The position numbers and the translations under genes are program-made. This document shows, in pieces, positions 23,117 to 31,552 of a DNA stretch of 64,000 bases. Source of the stretch: DATLGB01 sp038318085 (GTDB lineage Bacteria > Actinomycetota > Thermoleophilia > Solirubrobacterales > Solirubrobacteraceae). The DNA lies in NCBI GenBank assembly GCA_038318085.1, contig JBBQBV010000001.1, forward strand, positions 1-64,000, read 5' to 3'. Position 1 is the first letter of the stretch. The number at the start of each line of letters is the position of its first letter. Below the pieces are notes generated by a model, which searched no databases, had not been told where the DNA came from, and worked only from the letters and a program-made list of their open reading frames with translations.

Positions 23117-24259
23117 TTGCGCCCAGCCTCCGAGGCCGAGCGGGCCCGCCTGGGCGAGACCTTCGCCGCGCTGTGTCGCATCGCCAGCCCGTTCGGGCGC
23201 GAGAAGGCGTGCGCGGACGCGGTGCGCGCCGAGCTCGAGGGGATGGGCCTGGCCGTCGAGGAGGACGGCGCCGCCGCAGCCTCCGGCGCCGAGTGCGGCA
23301 ACCTGCTGGCCCGCATCCCCGGACGCGGGGACCGGACGGTGCTGCTGTGCGCGCACGTCGACACGGTCGAGCCCGTCGCCGCGATCGAGCCGGTCATCCT
23401 CGACGGCGGCTGGGAGAACGCCAACGCCGGGATCCTCGGCGCCGACAACAAGGCCGCCGTCGCGGTCCTGCTCGAGCTCGCGCGCCGCTGCACGATCGAA
23501 GGCTCCCCGGTGGGCGTCGAGCTGCTCTTCACCGTCTCCGAGGAGAACGCCCTGGCCGGCGCGAAGGCGTTCGACGTCTCCCGTCTGCGCTCGCCCTACG
23601 GCTACGTCTTCGACCACGCGACCCCGATCGGCGAGGTCATCGTGGCCTCGCCGACGTACTTTCGCATCGGAGCGGAGTTCCTCGGCGCCGCCGCCCACGC
23701 CGGCATCCGCCCCGAGGCGGGTCGCAGCGCGATCCTGGCCGCGGTGCACGCGATCGAGCGCATGCCGCACGGCCGTCTCGACGCCGAGACCACCGCGAAC
23801 GTCGGCTACCTGCACGCGGGCGTCCCGTCCGCGACCAACGTGGTCCCCGAGCGCTGCTCGCTGCTCGCCGAGACCCGCTCGCTGGACCCCGAGCGGGTCG
23901 AGGCGGTGGTCGCGGCGATGGTCGACGCCCTGCACGACGGCGCAGGGCACGCCGAGTGCGACGTCGACGTCCTCGTCGAGAAGCTCTTCACCGGCTACCG
24001 GTTGAAGGCCTCAGAGCCCGCGGTGCTCGTCGCCGAGGCCGCGCTGCGCGCGTGCGGCTACGAGCCCCGGCGCGTCGTCACGGGCGGCGGCGCCGACGCC
24101 AACGCCTTGATGGCGGCCGGCCTTGAGTGCGTGAACCTCGCCAACGGGACCGAGCGCAACCACCAGCCCGACGAGCGCGTCTCGGTCGGCGCGTTGGACG
24201 GCATGCTCGACGTCGCCCTCGCCCTGCTCGACGCGGTGGCAGAATCTGATGGTGTATGA
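23117..24259 (+). CDS. M20 family metallopeptidase (PepT-like)
   Basis: 380 aa. Zinc-binding and catalytic motifs of M20 peptidases are visible: CAHVDTVEP near 77-85, GADNKAAVAVLLELA near 112-126 (bridging Asp) and TVSEENALAGAK near 142 (catalytic Glu-Glu). AHAGIRPEAGRSAI marks the dimerisation-domain loop, and NGTERNHQPDE near the end contributes a last His ligand. It resembles tripeptidase T and related aminopeptidases that recycle peptides in the cytosol. The annotated start is TTG 23117; a later start is possible. The 3' end overlaps the NUDIX gene (ATGA). Confidence 0.88.
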   Translation: MRPASEAERARLGETFAALCRIASPFGREKACADAVRAELEGMGLAVEEDGAAAASGAECGNLLARIPGRGDRTVLLCAHVDTVEPVAAIEPVILDGGWENANAGILGADNKAAVAVLLELARRCTIEGSPVGVELLFTVSEENALAGAKAFDVSRLRSPYGYVFDHATPIGEVIVASPTYFRIGAEFLGAAAHAGIRPEAGRSAILAAVHAIERMPHGRLDAETTANVGYLHAGVPSATNVVPERCSLLAETRSLDPERVEAVVAAMVDALHDGAGHAECDVDVLVEKLFTGYRLKASEPAVLVAEAALRACGYEPRRVVTGGGADANALMAAGLECVNLANGTERNHQPDERVSVGALDGMLDVALALLDAVAESDGV

Positions 24260-24786
24260 GCTCGAACTTCGAACGCCTCGCCAGCGAGACGATCTACGAG
24301 GGCAAGATCGCCACGGTCCGCCGCGATCGCTTCCGCTACGACGACGGCAGCGAGGCCGAGCGGGAGATCGTCGCCCACCCGGGTGCCGTGGCCGTCGTCG
24401 CCCACGACGGAGAGTCCGTCTGGCTCGTCCGCCAGCCGCGCGAGCCCGTCGGCCTCCCCGACCTGCTCGAGCTGCCCGCCGGCAAGCTCGACGAGGAGGG
24501 CGAGCCGGTGGTCGAGACCGCCAGGCGCGAGCTCGCCGAGGAGATCGGCAAGGCGGCCGCGCACTGGGAGCACCTGCACACCTTCTTCAACTCGCCGGGC
24601 TTCTCCGACGAGGAGGTCCACATCTACCTGGCCACCGGCCTCTCCGACGTCGAGCGTCCCGAGACCGACGAGGACGAGCGCATCGAGATCCTCGCCTGCC
24701 CGCTGAGCGACCTCGACCGCCTGATCGACGAGTGCCAGGACTCCAAGACCCTCGTCGGCCTCTACGCCCTCCGGCGCCGGCTGTAA
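24256..24786 (+). CDS. NUDIX hydrolase, ADP-ribose pyrophosphatase type
   Basis: 176 aa. The NUDIX box lies in LPAGKLDEEGEPVVETA followed by RRELAEEIG (about residues 74-98), with the catalytic REL-EE cluster intact. The preceding EREIVAHPGAVAVVA and the following LHTFFNSPGFSDEEVHIYLA are typical of ADP-ribose pyrophosphatases, which cleave ADP-ribose to AMP and ribose 5-phosphate. It overlaps the M20 peptidase gene. xerD starts 69 bp downstream. Confidence 0.92.
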   Translation: MSSNFERLASETIYEGKIATVRRDRFRYDDGSEAEREIVAHPGAVAVVAHDGESVWLVRQPREPVGLPDLLELPAGKLDEEGEPVVETARRELAEEIGKAAAHWEHLHTFFNSPGFSDEEVHIYLATGLSDVERPETDEDERIEILACPLSDLDRLIDECQDSKTLVGLYALRRRL

Positions 24787-24855
24787 CCGCGCGCGCCCCC
24801 TGAACGCGCCGTTGCACCGGGCAGGCGTCCCCGCCGCCCGGGCGAACGGCATGCC

Positions 24856-25803
24856 ATGGGCGTCACCGAAACCACTGCGGGTCCTGCGCCGCTGGAGCCG
24901 CACGTGCTCGACTTCCTGGCCTACCTGGAGTTCGAGCGCGGGCTGTCGCGCAACACGCTCGAGGCCTACCGGTCCGACCTGCTGCAGTACGGCGCCTGGC
25001 TGCGTGAGGGGCGGAAGAACCCGCTCGACGTCGAGCACTCAGACGTCGCCGCCTTCCTGTCGGGACTGGCCGCCGGGGTCGGTGACCGACCGCCTGTCGC
25101 GCCCGCGACGCTGCAGCGCAAGGTCGCGTGCCTGCGCTCCTTTCACCGCCACCTGCGCCGCGAGGACCTGATCGTCGACGACCCGACCGCGCACATCCAC
25201 GCGCCGCGCCAGAGCCGCCGGCTGCCCAAGGTGCTGACCCGCGAGGAGGTCAACGAGCTGCTCGCGCAGCCGCAGGGGACCGAGCCCGCCGCGCTGCGCG
25301 ACCGCGCGATGCTCGAGCTCATGTACGCCTGCGGGCTGCGCGCGTCGGAGGCCGTCGACCTCGACGTCGGCGACCTCGACGTCGAGTCGGCGGTGCTGCG
25401 CGCCCGCGGCAAGGGCTCCAAGGAGCGGATGGTGCCCGTCGGCTCCGCGGCGATCCGCGCAGTCGTCGTCTACCTGCAGCGCGGACGGCCGCGGTTGGTG
25501 GGCCTGCGCCACGAGTCGCGGCTGTTCGTCAACCACCGCGGCCAGGGGCTCACGCGCCAGGGGCTGTACAAGATCGTCCAGCGCCACGCGCTCAGCGCCG
25601 GGCTCGCCGACAAGATGAGCCCGCACACGCTGCGCCACAGCTTCGCCACCCACCTGCTCGCCGGCGGCTGCGACCTGCGCGCCGTGCAGGAGATGCTCGG
25701 GCACGCCGACATCGCCACCACCCAGCTCTACACGCACCTCTCGCCCGGCCGCCTGAAGGACGTCTACTTCGAGGCGCACCCGCGGGCGCAGTCCCCGGGC
25801 TGA
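24856..25803 (+). CDS. xerD: Tyrosine recombinase XerD
   Basis: 315 aa. The N-terminal SAM-like core-binding domain (FLAYLEFERGLSRNTLEAYR) is followed by the catalytic domain with R in YACGLRASEAVDLD, H-x-x-R in HTLRHSFATHLLAGG, a His in LGHADIATTQ and the nucleophile Tyr in LYTHLSPGRLKDVY. XerD with XerC resolves chromosome dimers at dif. Its NUDIX-adjacent housekeeping position and full length argue for a chromosomal Xer, not a mobile-element integrase. The ATG at 24851 is in another frame. Confidence 0.93.
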   Translation: MGVTETTAGPAPLEPHVLDFLAYLEFERGLSRNTLEAYRSDLLQYGAWLREGRKNPLDVEHSDVAAFLSGLAAGVGDRPPVAPATLQRKVACLRSFHRHLRREDLIVDDPTAHIHAPRQSRRLPKVLTREEVNELLAQPQGTEPAALRDRAMLELMYACGLRASEAVDLDVGDLDVESAVLRARGKGSKERMVPVGSAAIRAVVVYLQRGRPRLVGLRHESRLFVNHRGQGLTRQGLYKIVQRHALSAGLADKMSPHTLRHSFATHLLAGGCDLRAVQEMLGHADIATTQLYTHLSPGRLKDVYFEAHPRAQSPG

Positions 25804-25804
25804 A

Positions 25805-25810
25805 TACCCT
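25805..25810 (+). promoter_or_regulatory. Candidate -10 box of the lipoprotein gene
   Basis: TACCCT lies 8 bases before GTG 25819, with no ribosome binding site. This fits a leaderless transcript; on its own it is weak evidence. Confidence 0.25.
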
Positions 25811-25818
25811 CTGGCGGC

Positions 25819-26373
25819 GTGCGCCGCCCCGGTCTGCTCATCATCCTGCTCGTCGCCCTCGCGGGCTGCGGCAACGCGCGGACGCGGCCGCCGGACACCG
25901 AGCATCCGGACGCGCCGCGCCTGCCCCATGACTACGCGATCGCCGACGCCGGCGTGTCCTTCGAGGGACCCGGGAACTGGCAGCCGCTGCCGCCCGGGGG
26001 CCCGCTGGTGGGCGGCATCCGCAACAAGACGGCCACCCTGGCGATCTGGCGGTATCCGCGCACCGAGCCGCTGCCCACCACCTCGGCCGCGCTCGAGGAG
26101 GTCCGTGGCCTGCTGCTCGCGCGCATCAGGCAGCGCAACCCGACCTTCGTGGTGCGCCAGAGCCGGCTGCGCCGCCGCGGCGGGCTGGAGGGGATCGAGC
26201 TCGTCGGGCGCCAGACGATCGCCGGGCTGCGGTACTACGTGCGCTCGACGCACCTGTTCAAGGCGGGCGCCGAAGTGGTCATCGACGCCTACGCGCCGCC
26301 CGGGGAGTTCGTCCGCGTCGACCGCACGGTGTTCGGCCCGGTGCTGCGGTCGCTGAAGGTCACCACGCCGTGA
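25819..26373 (+). CDS. Putative lipoprotein, unknown function
   Basis: 184 aa from GTG 25819. The N-terminus MRRPGLLIILLVALAGCGN is a lipoprotein signal with lipobox LAGC (Cys at about residue 17). After a Pro-rich linker the domain (YAIADAGVSFEGPGNW through VLRSLKV) resembles small extracytoplasmic proteins with a twisted beta-sheet of the type seen in actinobacterial lipoproteins. No active-site residues are recognised. It overlaps deoB by four bases (GTGA). Confidence 0.75.
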   Translation: MRRPGLLIILLVALAGCGNARTRPPDTEHPDAPRLPHDYAIADAGVSFEGPGNWQPLPPGGPLVGGIRNKTATLAIWRYPRTEPLPTTSAALEEVRGLLLARIRQRNPTFVVRQSRLRRRGGLEGIELVGRQTIAGLRYYVRSTHLFKAGAEVVIDAYAPPGEFVRVDRTVFGPVLRSLKVTTP

Positions 26374-27506
26374 GGCGGGCCTTCGTCGTCGTGCTCGACG
26401 CGTGCGGGGCCGGCGCGCTGCCCGACGCAGCCGGCTACGGGGACGGCGAGTCAGACACCCTCGTCCATGTCGCCGCGCTCGCCGGCGGGCTGGACCTGCC
26501 GACGCTCGAGCGCCTCGGGCTCGGGTCGATCCGGCCGCTGGCCGGCGTCGCGCCGGCCACCGACCCGGTCATGCACGGCCGCCTGCACGCCCAGGGGCCC
26601 GGCAAGGACACGATCTGCGGCCACTGGGAGCTGATGGGCGTCGTCACGCCGAGCGCCCTGCCCACCTACCCGGACGGGTTCTCAGACGCCGTGGTCGAGG
26701 GGCTGCGCGCCGCCTGGGACCGCGAGATCATCGGCAACATCCCGGCCAACGGGGTCGAGATCATCGAGCGCCTCGGCGCCGAGCACGTGCGCAGCGGGGC
26801 GGCGATCGTCTACACCTCGGCCGACTCCGTGCTGCAGATCGCCGGCCACGAGGACGTCGTCGCCGAGCGCGAGCTGTACGCCATGTGCGAGGCCGCCCGC
26901 GCGCTCGTCGACGTCGGCCGCGTGATCGCGCGGCCGTTCCGGGGGACGCCCGGCGCCTTCACCCGCACCGGCGGGCGCCGCGACTACGCGCTCCCGCCAC
27001 CCGCCCGCTCCTACCTGCAGGAGTGCCAGGCCGCCGGGGTCCCGGTCCACGGCGTCGGCAAGGTCCACGACGTCTTCGGTGGCGTGGGGCTCGACGCGGG
27101 ACACGCCGGCGCGGACAACGCGACGGCGCTCGCGGCCATCACGCGGCTCGTCTCAGAGCTCGAGGGCGGCCTGGTCTTCGCCAACCTGGTCGACACCGAC
27201 CAGGTCTTCGGGCACCGCAAGGACGTCGCGGGCTTCGCGGGGGCGCTGGCCGGGATCGACGCGGCGGTGGCGGGCTGGCTGGGGCAGCTCGACCCCGAGC
27301 GCGACCTGCTGGTCATCACCGCCGACCACGGCGTCGATCCCGCGCACCCCGGCTCAGACCACACCCGCGAGCACGTCCCGCTGCTGGCCGCCTTCGCGGG
27401 CCACGGCGGGCGCCGCCACGACGGCCCGATGGCCGACGTCGGGGCGTCCTGTCTGCGCTGGCTGGCCGATCGCGACGCACCGCTCCCCGGCGAGGCCTTC
27501 GTCTAG
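26370..27506 (+). CDS. deoB: Phosphopentomutase
   Basis: 378 aa alkaline-phosphatase-superfamily enzyme that interconverts (deoxy)ribose 1- and 5-phosphates in nucleoside salvage. The N-terminal metal-binding VVLDACGAGALPDA (about 6-19) holds the first Asp. GKDTICGHWELMG near 73 carries the phospho-acceptor Thr. NLVDTDQVFGHRKD near 272 and ITADHGVDPAHPGSDHTREH near 312 carry the remaining Asp/His metal ligands. GTG 26370 overlaps the preceding lipoprotein stop. Confidence 0.96.
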   Translation: MRRAFVVVLDACGAGALPDAAGYGDGESDTLVHVAALAGGLDLPTLERLGLGSIRPLAGVAPATDPVMHGRLHAQGPGKDTICGHWELMGVVTPSALPTYPDGFSDAVVEGLRAAWDREIIGNIPANGVEIIERLGAEHVRSGAAIVYTSADSVLQIAGHEDVVAERELYAMCEAARALVDVGRVIARPFRGTPGAFTRTGGRRDYALPPPARSYLQECQAAGVPVHGVGKVHDVFGGVGLDAGHAGADNATALAAITRLVSELEGGLVFANLVDTDQVFGHRKDVAGFAGALAGIDAAVAGWLGQLDPERDLLVITADHGVDPAHPGSDHTREHVPLLAAFAGHGGRRHDGPMADVGASCLRWLADRDAPLPGEAFV

Positions 27507-28640
27507 GTGCGGGGCGCGCTGCCGCTGTGCCTGGCGCTCGCGCTGCTGACGGGCTGCGGTGACCGGCAGCCGGGGCCCTCCCCGCGCCCCGCGCCGACCG
27601 TCACGCCGACGCCGGCGCCGCCGACCGACGCCCAGCTGCTCCGGCGCGTCCTCCGGCGCCGCGCCCGGGCGGTCGAGGCCGCGCGGCGCGTGCGGCGGCT
27701 CGGCCTGACGTCGGCGCGCTACGTGGTCGCCCGTACGACGGTCCGCGGGGACCGGGCGCTCTTGCGCGTGCGCCTGTCCTACGGCGTGCGGGGCGTGGCG
27801 GGGGACTTCGGCCTCGAGCGCGTCCTGCGGGCGCGCAGGCGGCGAGGGGCCTGGCGGATCTCCGGCGCAGCGGGGGAACGCCGCGCCGACGCGTGGGACA
27901 TCGACGACTACCGGCGCGAACAGTCGCCGCACTTCGTGGTCTGGACGCCGCGGGACATCCCCGCGCCGATCGCAGCGCTGGAGGCCAGCTACGCGCGCAT
28001 GCGCGACGTGCTCGACCGTGGCCGCCTGCGGCGACGCTACCTCGTAGTGATCGCCCGCGACGGCGAGCACGCGCGCCGTCTGACCCAGCGCATCGGCGGT
28101 CTGGACAGCCTCGCCGCCCTCACCGATACGGAGGTCCAGCTGGAGGGCCCCGCCGAGAGGGTCGGCACGATCGCGTCGCTACGCCTGCTGATCGTCCAGA
28201 GCAGCTTCGCCACGGGCGGCGCGACGGTCCAGCGGACCGTGATCACCCACGAGCTCACCCACGCGGCGCTCGCGCCGATCACCTCGGGCCGCACCCCCTC
28301 GTGGTTGACCGAGGGCGTCGCCGAGTACGTGTCCGAGGATGACCGGCGCGCCGAGGCCGCGCGCGACCGCGCAATCGGGACGGCGCCGAGCCTGCGCGCG
28401 CTGAGCGCGCCGGACGCGATCGGGCGGCTGGGAGGAGCGCCGCAGTCGGCCGCCTACGCGGCCGCCTCCGCGGCGGCCTACGCGATCGCCGAGCGCTACG
28501 GGCGCGAACGCCTGCTGCGGCTCTACGAGGCCTACGGGAACGAGCGGCTGCACGGGCGTCCCGGCGACCCCGCGCTCACCGACCGCGCGGCGCGCCGCGT
28601 GCTGGGCGTCAGCCTGGCCGCGCTGCAGGGCAGCCTCTGA
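27507..28640 (+). CDS. Secreted zincin-like metalloprotease lipoprotein
   Basis: 377 aa starting at GTG 27507, directly after the deoB stop. A lipoprotein signal (LCLALALLTGCG, lipidated Cys near 17) and a Pro/Thr-rich linker lead to a basic middle region. The zinc motif HELTH is at residues 248-252, with a downstream SWLTEGVAEYV (Glu269/Glu273) typical of gluzincin (peptidase MA-like) domains. It would act outside the membrane; the substrate is unknown. Its stop TGA shares a base with the ATG of mutM. Confidence 0.85.
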   Translation: MRGALPLCLALALLTGCGDRQPGPSPRPAPTVTPTPAPPTDAQLLRRVLRRRARAVEAARRVRRLGLTSARYVVARTTVRGDRALLRVRLSYGVRGVAGDFGLERVLRARRRRGAWRISGAAGERRADAWDIDDYRREQSPHFVVWTPRDIPAPIAALEASYARMRDVLDRGRLRRRYLVVIARDGEHARRLTQRIGGLDSLAALTDTEVQLEGPAERVGTIASLRLLIVQSSFATGGATVQRTVITHELTHAALAPITSGRTPSWLTEGVAEYVSEDDRRAEAARDRAIGTAPSLRALSAPDAIGRLGGAPQSAAYAAASAAAYAIAERYGRERLLRLYEAYGNERLHGRPGDPALTDRAARRVLGVSLAALQGSL

Positions 28641-29482
28641 TGCCGGAGCTGCCCGAGGTCGAGACGATCCGGCGCCAGCTCGCGCCGCACGTGCAGGGCC
28701 GTACGCTGGCGCGCCTGGAGGTCCTCGACCCGCGCTGGTCGCGGCCGCTCGCGCCGGCCGAGGTCGCGGCGGCCTCCGAGGGCCGGCGGGTGCTCGCGCT
28801 GACGCGGCGCGGGAAGTACCTGACCTTCGAGCTCTCCGATGAGGTGTTCCTGATCTGCCACCTGCGCATGACGGGCACGCTGCTGCTCGACCCGCCATCA
28901 CCGCCCAGGCACACGCGCGTCCGCTTCGACTTCGAAGACCACGAGCTGGTCTTCGTCGACCCGCGCCGCTTCGGCACGGGGGAGCTGGCGCTCGGAGCGG
29001 CGGCGCGCGACGCGTTCTTCGCCGCGCGGCTCGGCCTCGAGCCCTTCGACCCGGCCTTCACGGGCGCGCACCTGCGCGCGCTGGCGCGGTCGTCGCGGGC
29101 GCCGATCAAGGCCTTCCTGCTCGACCAGAAGCGGGTCGCCGGCGTCGGCAACATCTACGCCGACGAGGCGCTGTTCCGCGCCCGGATCCACCCGCTGCGG
29201 CCGGCGGGCACGCTCACGGGCGCCCAGCTCGACGCGCTGCGCGACGCCGTGGTCGCGGCGCTGGTCGCCGGGATCGCCGCCAAGGGCGCGACGATCGACG
29301 ACTTCCGCGACCCCTACGGCGTGCAGGGGTCCTTCCAGGACCAGTTCCTCGTGCACCGGCGCGCGGGGCAGCCGTGCCCGAGCTGCGCCACGGCGGTGGT
29401 CAAGCTGCGGGCGGCCGGGCGGGGAACCTACGTCTGCCCGCGCTGCCAAGCTACGCCGCGTCGTCGGAGACGAGGTCTTTGA
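28640..29482 (+). CDS. mutM: Formamidopyrimidine-DNA glycosylase
   Basis: 280 aa. It excises oxidised purines and nicks abasic sites. The mature N-terminus PELPEVETIRRQL supplies the catalytic Pro and Glu. KRVAGVGNIYADEALF near 165 is the helix-two-turn-helix. The C-terminal zinc finger is complete, with CPSC and CPRC spaced by 16 residues. The C-terminus ends in a basic RRRRRGL tail. The last 32 bases overlap the convergent glutaredoxin gene. Confidence 0.97.
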   Translation: MPELPEVETIRRQLAPHVQGRTLARLEVLDPRWSRPLAPAEVAAASEGRRVLALTRRGKYLTFELSDEVFLICHLRMTGTLLLDPPSPPRHTRVRFDFEDHELVFVDPRRFGTGELALGAAARDAFFAARLGLEPFDPAFTGAHLRALARSSRAPIKAFLLDQKRVAGVGNIYADEALFRARIHPLRPAGTLTGAQLDALRDAVVAALVAGIAAKGATIDDFRDPYGVQGSFQDQFLVHRRAGQPCPSCATAVVKLRAAGRGTYVCPRCQATPRRRRRGL

Positions 29483-29714
29483 GGCGCCCGGCGCGATCCC
29501 ACGCGGCGAGCTCCTGGAAGCCGCCGATGCCCTCGCCGTCGATGACGACCTGTGGGAACGTCATCATGCCGGTCTTACCGGCCAGCTCTGCGCGGCCGTC
29601 GGGGTCCTTGGCGAGGTTGATCTCGTCGTAGGTGATCCTGCGGGCAGCCAGCAGCGACTTGGCCGTCCGGCAGAACCCGCACGGTTCAGTGGTGTACATC
29701 ACGACGCGGCTCAT
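29451..29714 (-). CDS. Glutaredoxin
   Basis: 87 aa thioredoxin-fold oxidoreductase. The active site is EPCGFC (Cys near 13 and 16), a C-x-F-C pair, with the cis-Pro in MTFPQVVIDG and GGFQEL following. The start MSRVVMYTTEPCG at 29714 is chosen because the fold begins there. Whether it uses glutathione or mycothiol (mycoredoxin) cannot be told from sequence. It is divergent from recO across only 27 bp. Confidence 0.9.
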   Translation of the reverse strand: MSRVVMYTTEPCGFCRTAKSLLAARRITYDEINLAKDPDGRAELAGKTGMMTFPQVVIDGEGIGGFQELAAWDRAGRLKDLVSDDAA

Positions 29715-29724
29715 TACTTCACTA

Positions 29725-29732
29725 AGTATAGC
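29725..29732. promoter_or_regulatory. Overlapping -10 candidates of glutaredoxin and recO
   Basis: In the 27-bp divergent gap, TATACT (minus strand, complement of 29725-29730) faces glutaredoxin and TATAGC (29727-29732) faces recO. The two boxes overlap, and TACTT-CACT-AAGTA (29715-29728) forms a small inverted repeat. The AT content is far above the surroundings. Confidence 0.45.
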
Positions 29733-29741
29733 GACAAGATC

Positions 29742-30482
29742 ATGCCCCGCACCATCAAGACCGAAGCCATCGTGCTGCGCTCCTTCCGCTACGGCGAAGC
29801 GGACCGGATCCTGCACCTCTATACCCCGCATCGCGGCAAGGTGAGCGCGATCGCCAAGGGCGTGCGCAAGGCCAGGTCGCGCTTCGGCGGGCGCCTGGAG
29901 CCGTTCTTTCGCCTCGAGGCGGTGCTGCACGAGGGCCGGTCGGAGCTGCTGACGGTCACCAGCGTGACCACGATCTCCGCCCACCCGCGGCTGCGCGAGG
30001 GCGCGGCGCCGCTGGACGTCGCGGCGCGCTGCTGTGACGCTGTCGCGCGCCTGTTCGCCACCGAGGATCCGCACCCCGGCGTCTACCACCTGCTGGCCAA
30101 CGAGCTCGCCCTGCTCGAGGGCTCGCCGGCCTGCGCCACGGCCGCCAACGGCGTCGCCTTCCGCATGAAGCTGCTGCTGGCGGCGGGCATCTCCCCGCAG
30201 CTGTCGGCCTGCGCCTCCTGCGGCGAGACCGACGAGCTCTCGGGTTTCTCGGGGGCGGCGGGCGGCGTCGTGTGCCCGGCGTGCGAGGCAGGGTCGTTCG
30301 CGCTCGGCGAGGCCGCGCACGCGTTTCTCGTCGAGGCGCTCGGCCGGCCGCTGGCCGACACGCCCGCCGTCGCGGCCTCCCCGCTCGCGCAGGCCGACCG
30401 CGCGGTCCGCGAGACCGCCGAGCACCATGCGCATGTCCGGCTCGGCGCGCTCGCGGTACGGACCGCGCACGCACATTCGTGA
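29742..30482 (+). CDS. recO: DNA repair protein RecO
   Basis: 246 aa. It loads RecA with RecF/RecR and anneals single strands. The OB-fold N-terminus (TEAIVLRSFRYGEADRILHL) and the RGKVSAIAKGVRK segment are family-typical. The C-terminal half has a four-cysteine zinc knuckle, CASC and CPAC separated by about 17 residues. The length is normal, and the recO-dgt-dnaG order is common in actinobacteria. Confidence 0.93.
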   Translation: MPRTIKTEAIVLRSFRYGEADRILHLYTPHRGKVSAIAKGVRKARSRFGGRLEPFFRLEAVLHEGRSELLTVTSVTTISAHPRLREGAAPLDVAARCCDAVARLFATEDPHPGVYHLLANELALLEGSPACATAANGVAFRMKLLLAAGISPQLSACASCGETDELSGFSGAAGGVVCPACEAGSFALGEAAHAFLVEALGRPLADTPAVAASPLAQADRAVRETAEHHAHVRLGALAVRTAHAHS

Positions 30483-30534
30483 AAACTCTCCGCGAGACGG
30501 TCAGGCGGTCCTGGGCGGATGCGACACTTCAGGG

Positions 30535-31542
30535 GTGCAGACCTCCGTGGCATCGTCCTACGCCGAGCGCGTGTCCGCGGCCGAGGAGGCGGGGCTCGCA
30601 CCGCTGGCCATGCGCTCCTACCCTGCTGCGCGGGCCGTGGCGGAGGAGGAGTGTTCGCTGCGCACGCCATTTCAGCGCGACCGCGACCGGATCGTGCACT
30701 CCAAGGCCTTCCGCCGGCTCAAGCACAAGACGCAGGTCTTCGTCGCGCCGCTTGGCGACCACTACCGCACGCGGCTGACGCATACGCTGGAGGCGACGCA
30801 GGTCTCGCGCACGGTGGCGCGGGCGCTGCGCCTCAACGAGGATCTCGTCGAGGCGATCGGCCTGGGCCACGACCTCGGCCATCCCGCCTTCGGGCACATC
30901 GGCGAGGAGGTTCTGGACCGCTGCGGGCGCGAGCGCTTCGGCCGCGGCTTCCGCCACAACGAGCACTCGTTGCGCGTCGTCGACGTGCTCGAGCGGCTCA
31001 ACCTGACCGATCCGGTTCGCGACGGCATCCTGCGCCACTCCAGCGGGGCCGGCGAGCCCGCCACCCTGGAGGGCAAGATCGTGCGCCTGGTGGACCGCAT
31101 CGCCTACATCAACCACGACATCGACGACGCGCTGCGCGCCGGCGTCATCGTCGCGGGGGACCTGCCCGCGCGGGAGATCGCGATCCTGGGGGAGACCGGC
31201 CCGCGTCGCATCGACCGCCTCGTACACGATCTCGTCGAGCACTCCGAGCGCGCCGGGGACATCGTGCAGGGCGACGAGGTCGGCTCCGCGATGCTCGCGC
31301 TGCGCGCCTTCATGTTCGAGTGCGTGTACCTCGGCGACACGGCGCGCCAGCAGCACGCGCGCATCGAGCGCGTCCTGCGCGGGCTCTTCGACTGGTACTG
31401 CGAGCACCCGGAGGAGCTGCCGGTCTCGCTCGAGGCCGCGACGCTCGCCGAGCGGGTCATGGACTACATCGCGGGGATGACGGACCGCTTCGCCACCCGC
31501 GCCTGGACCGAGCGCGCGGTGCCGACCGGATTCGCGGTCTAG
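30535..31542 (+). CDS. dgt: Deoxyguanosinetriphosphate triphosphohydrolase-like protein
   Basis: 335 aa from GTG 30535. An HD-domain dNTPase: RTPFQRDRDRIVHSKAFRRL near 41-60, LTHTLEATQVSR near 79-90 (first metal His) and GLGHDLGHPAFGHIGEE near 103-119 (HD pair). HNEHSLRVVD and DRIAYINHDIDDA supply the remaining ligands. It hydrolyses dNTPs to nucleosides and triphosphate. An upstream extension in the same frame would lie inside recO and is unlike the family, so the GTG is preferred. It lies 10 bp before dnaG. Confidence 0.93.
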   Translation: MQTSVASSYAERVSAAEEAGLAPLAMRSYPAARAVAEEECSLRTPFQRDRDRIVHSKAFRRLKHKTQVFVAPLGDHYRTRLTHTLEATQVSRTVARALRLNEDLVEAIGLGHDLGHPAFGHIGEEVLDRCGRERFGRGFRHNEHSLRVVDVLERLNLTDPVRDGILRHSSGAGEPATLEGKIVRLVDRIAYINHDIDDALRAGVIVAGDLPAREIAILGETGPRRIDRLVHDLVEHSERAGDIVQGDEVGSAMLALRAFMFECVYLGDTARQQHARIERVLRGLFDWYCEHPEELPVSLEAATLAERVMDYIAGMTDRFATRAWTERAVPTGFAV

Positions 31543-31552
31543 CGGGCCACTG

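Noticed and set aside
20633..23950. Antisense open frame of 1105 codons opposite recN, pyrG and the M20 peptidase gene
   Set aside because: It mirrors three well-identified genes on the plus strand. Its translation is Arg/Val/Gly/Asp/His-rich without any family motif, as expected for the complement of high-GC codons.
24856..25803. XerD as the integrase of a mobile island
   Set aside because: Its sequence and its place among housekeeping genes fit the chromosomal recombinase; no attachment repeats or phage genes are near.
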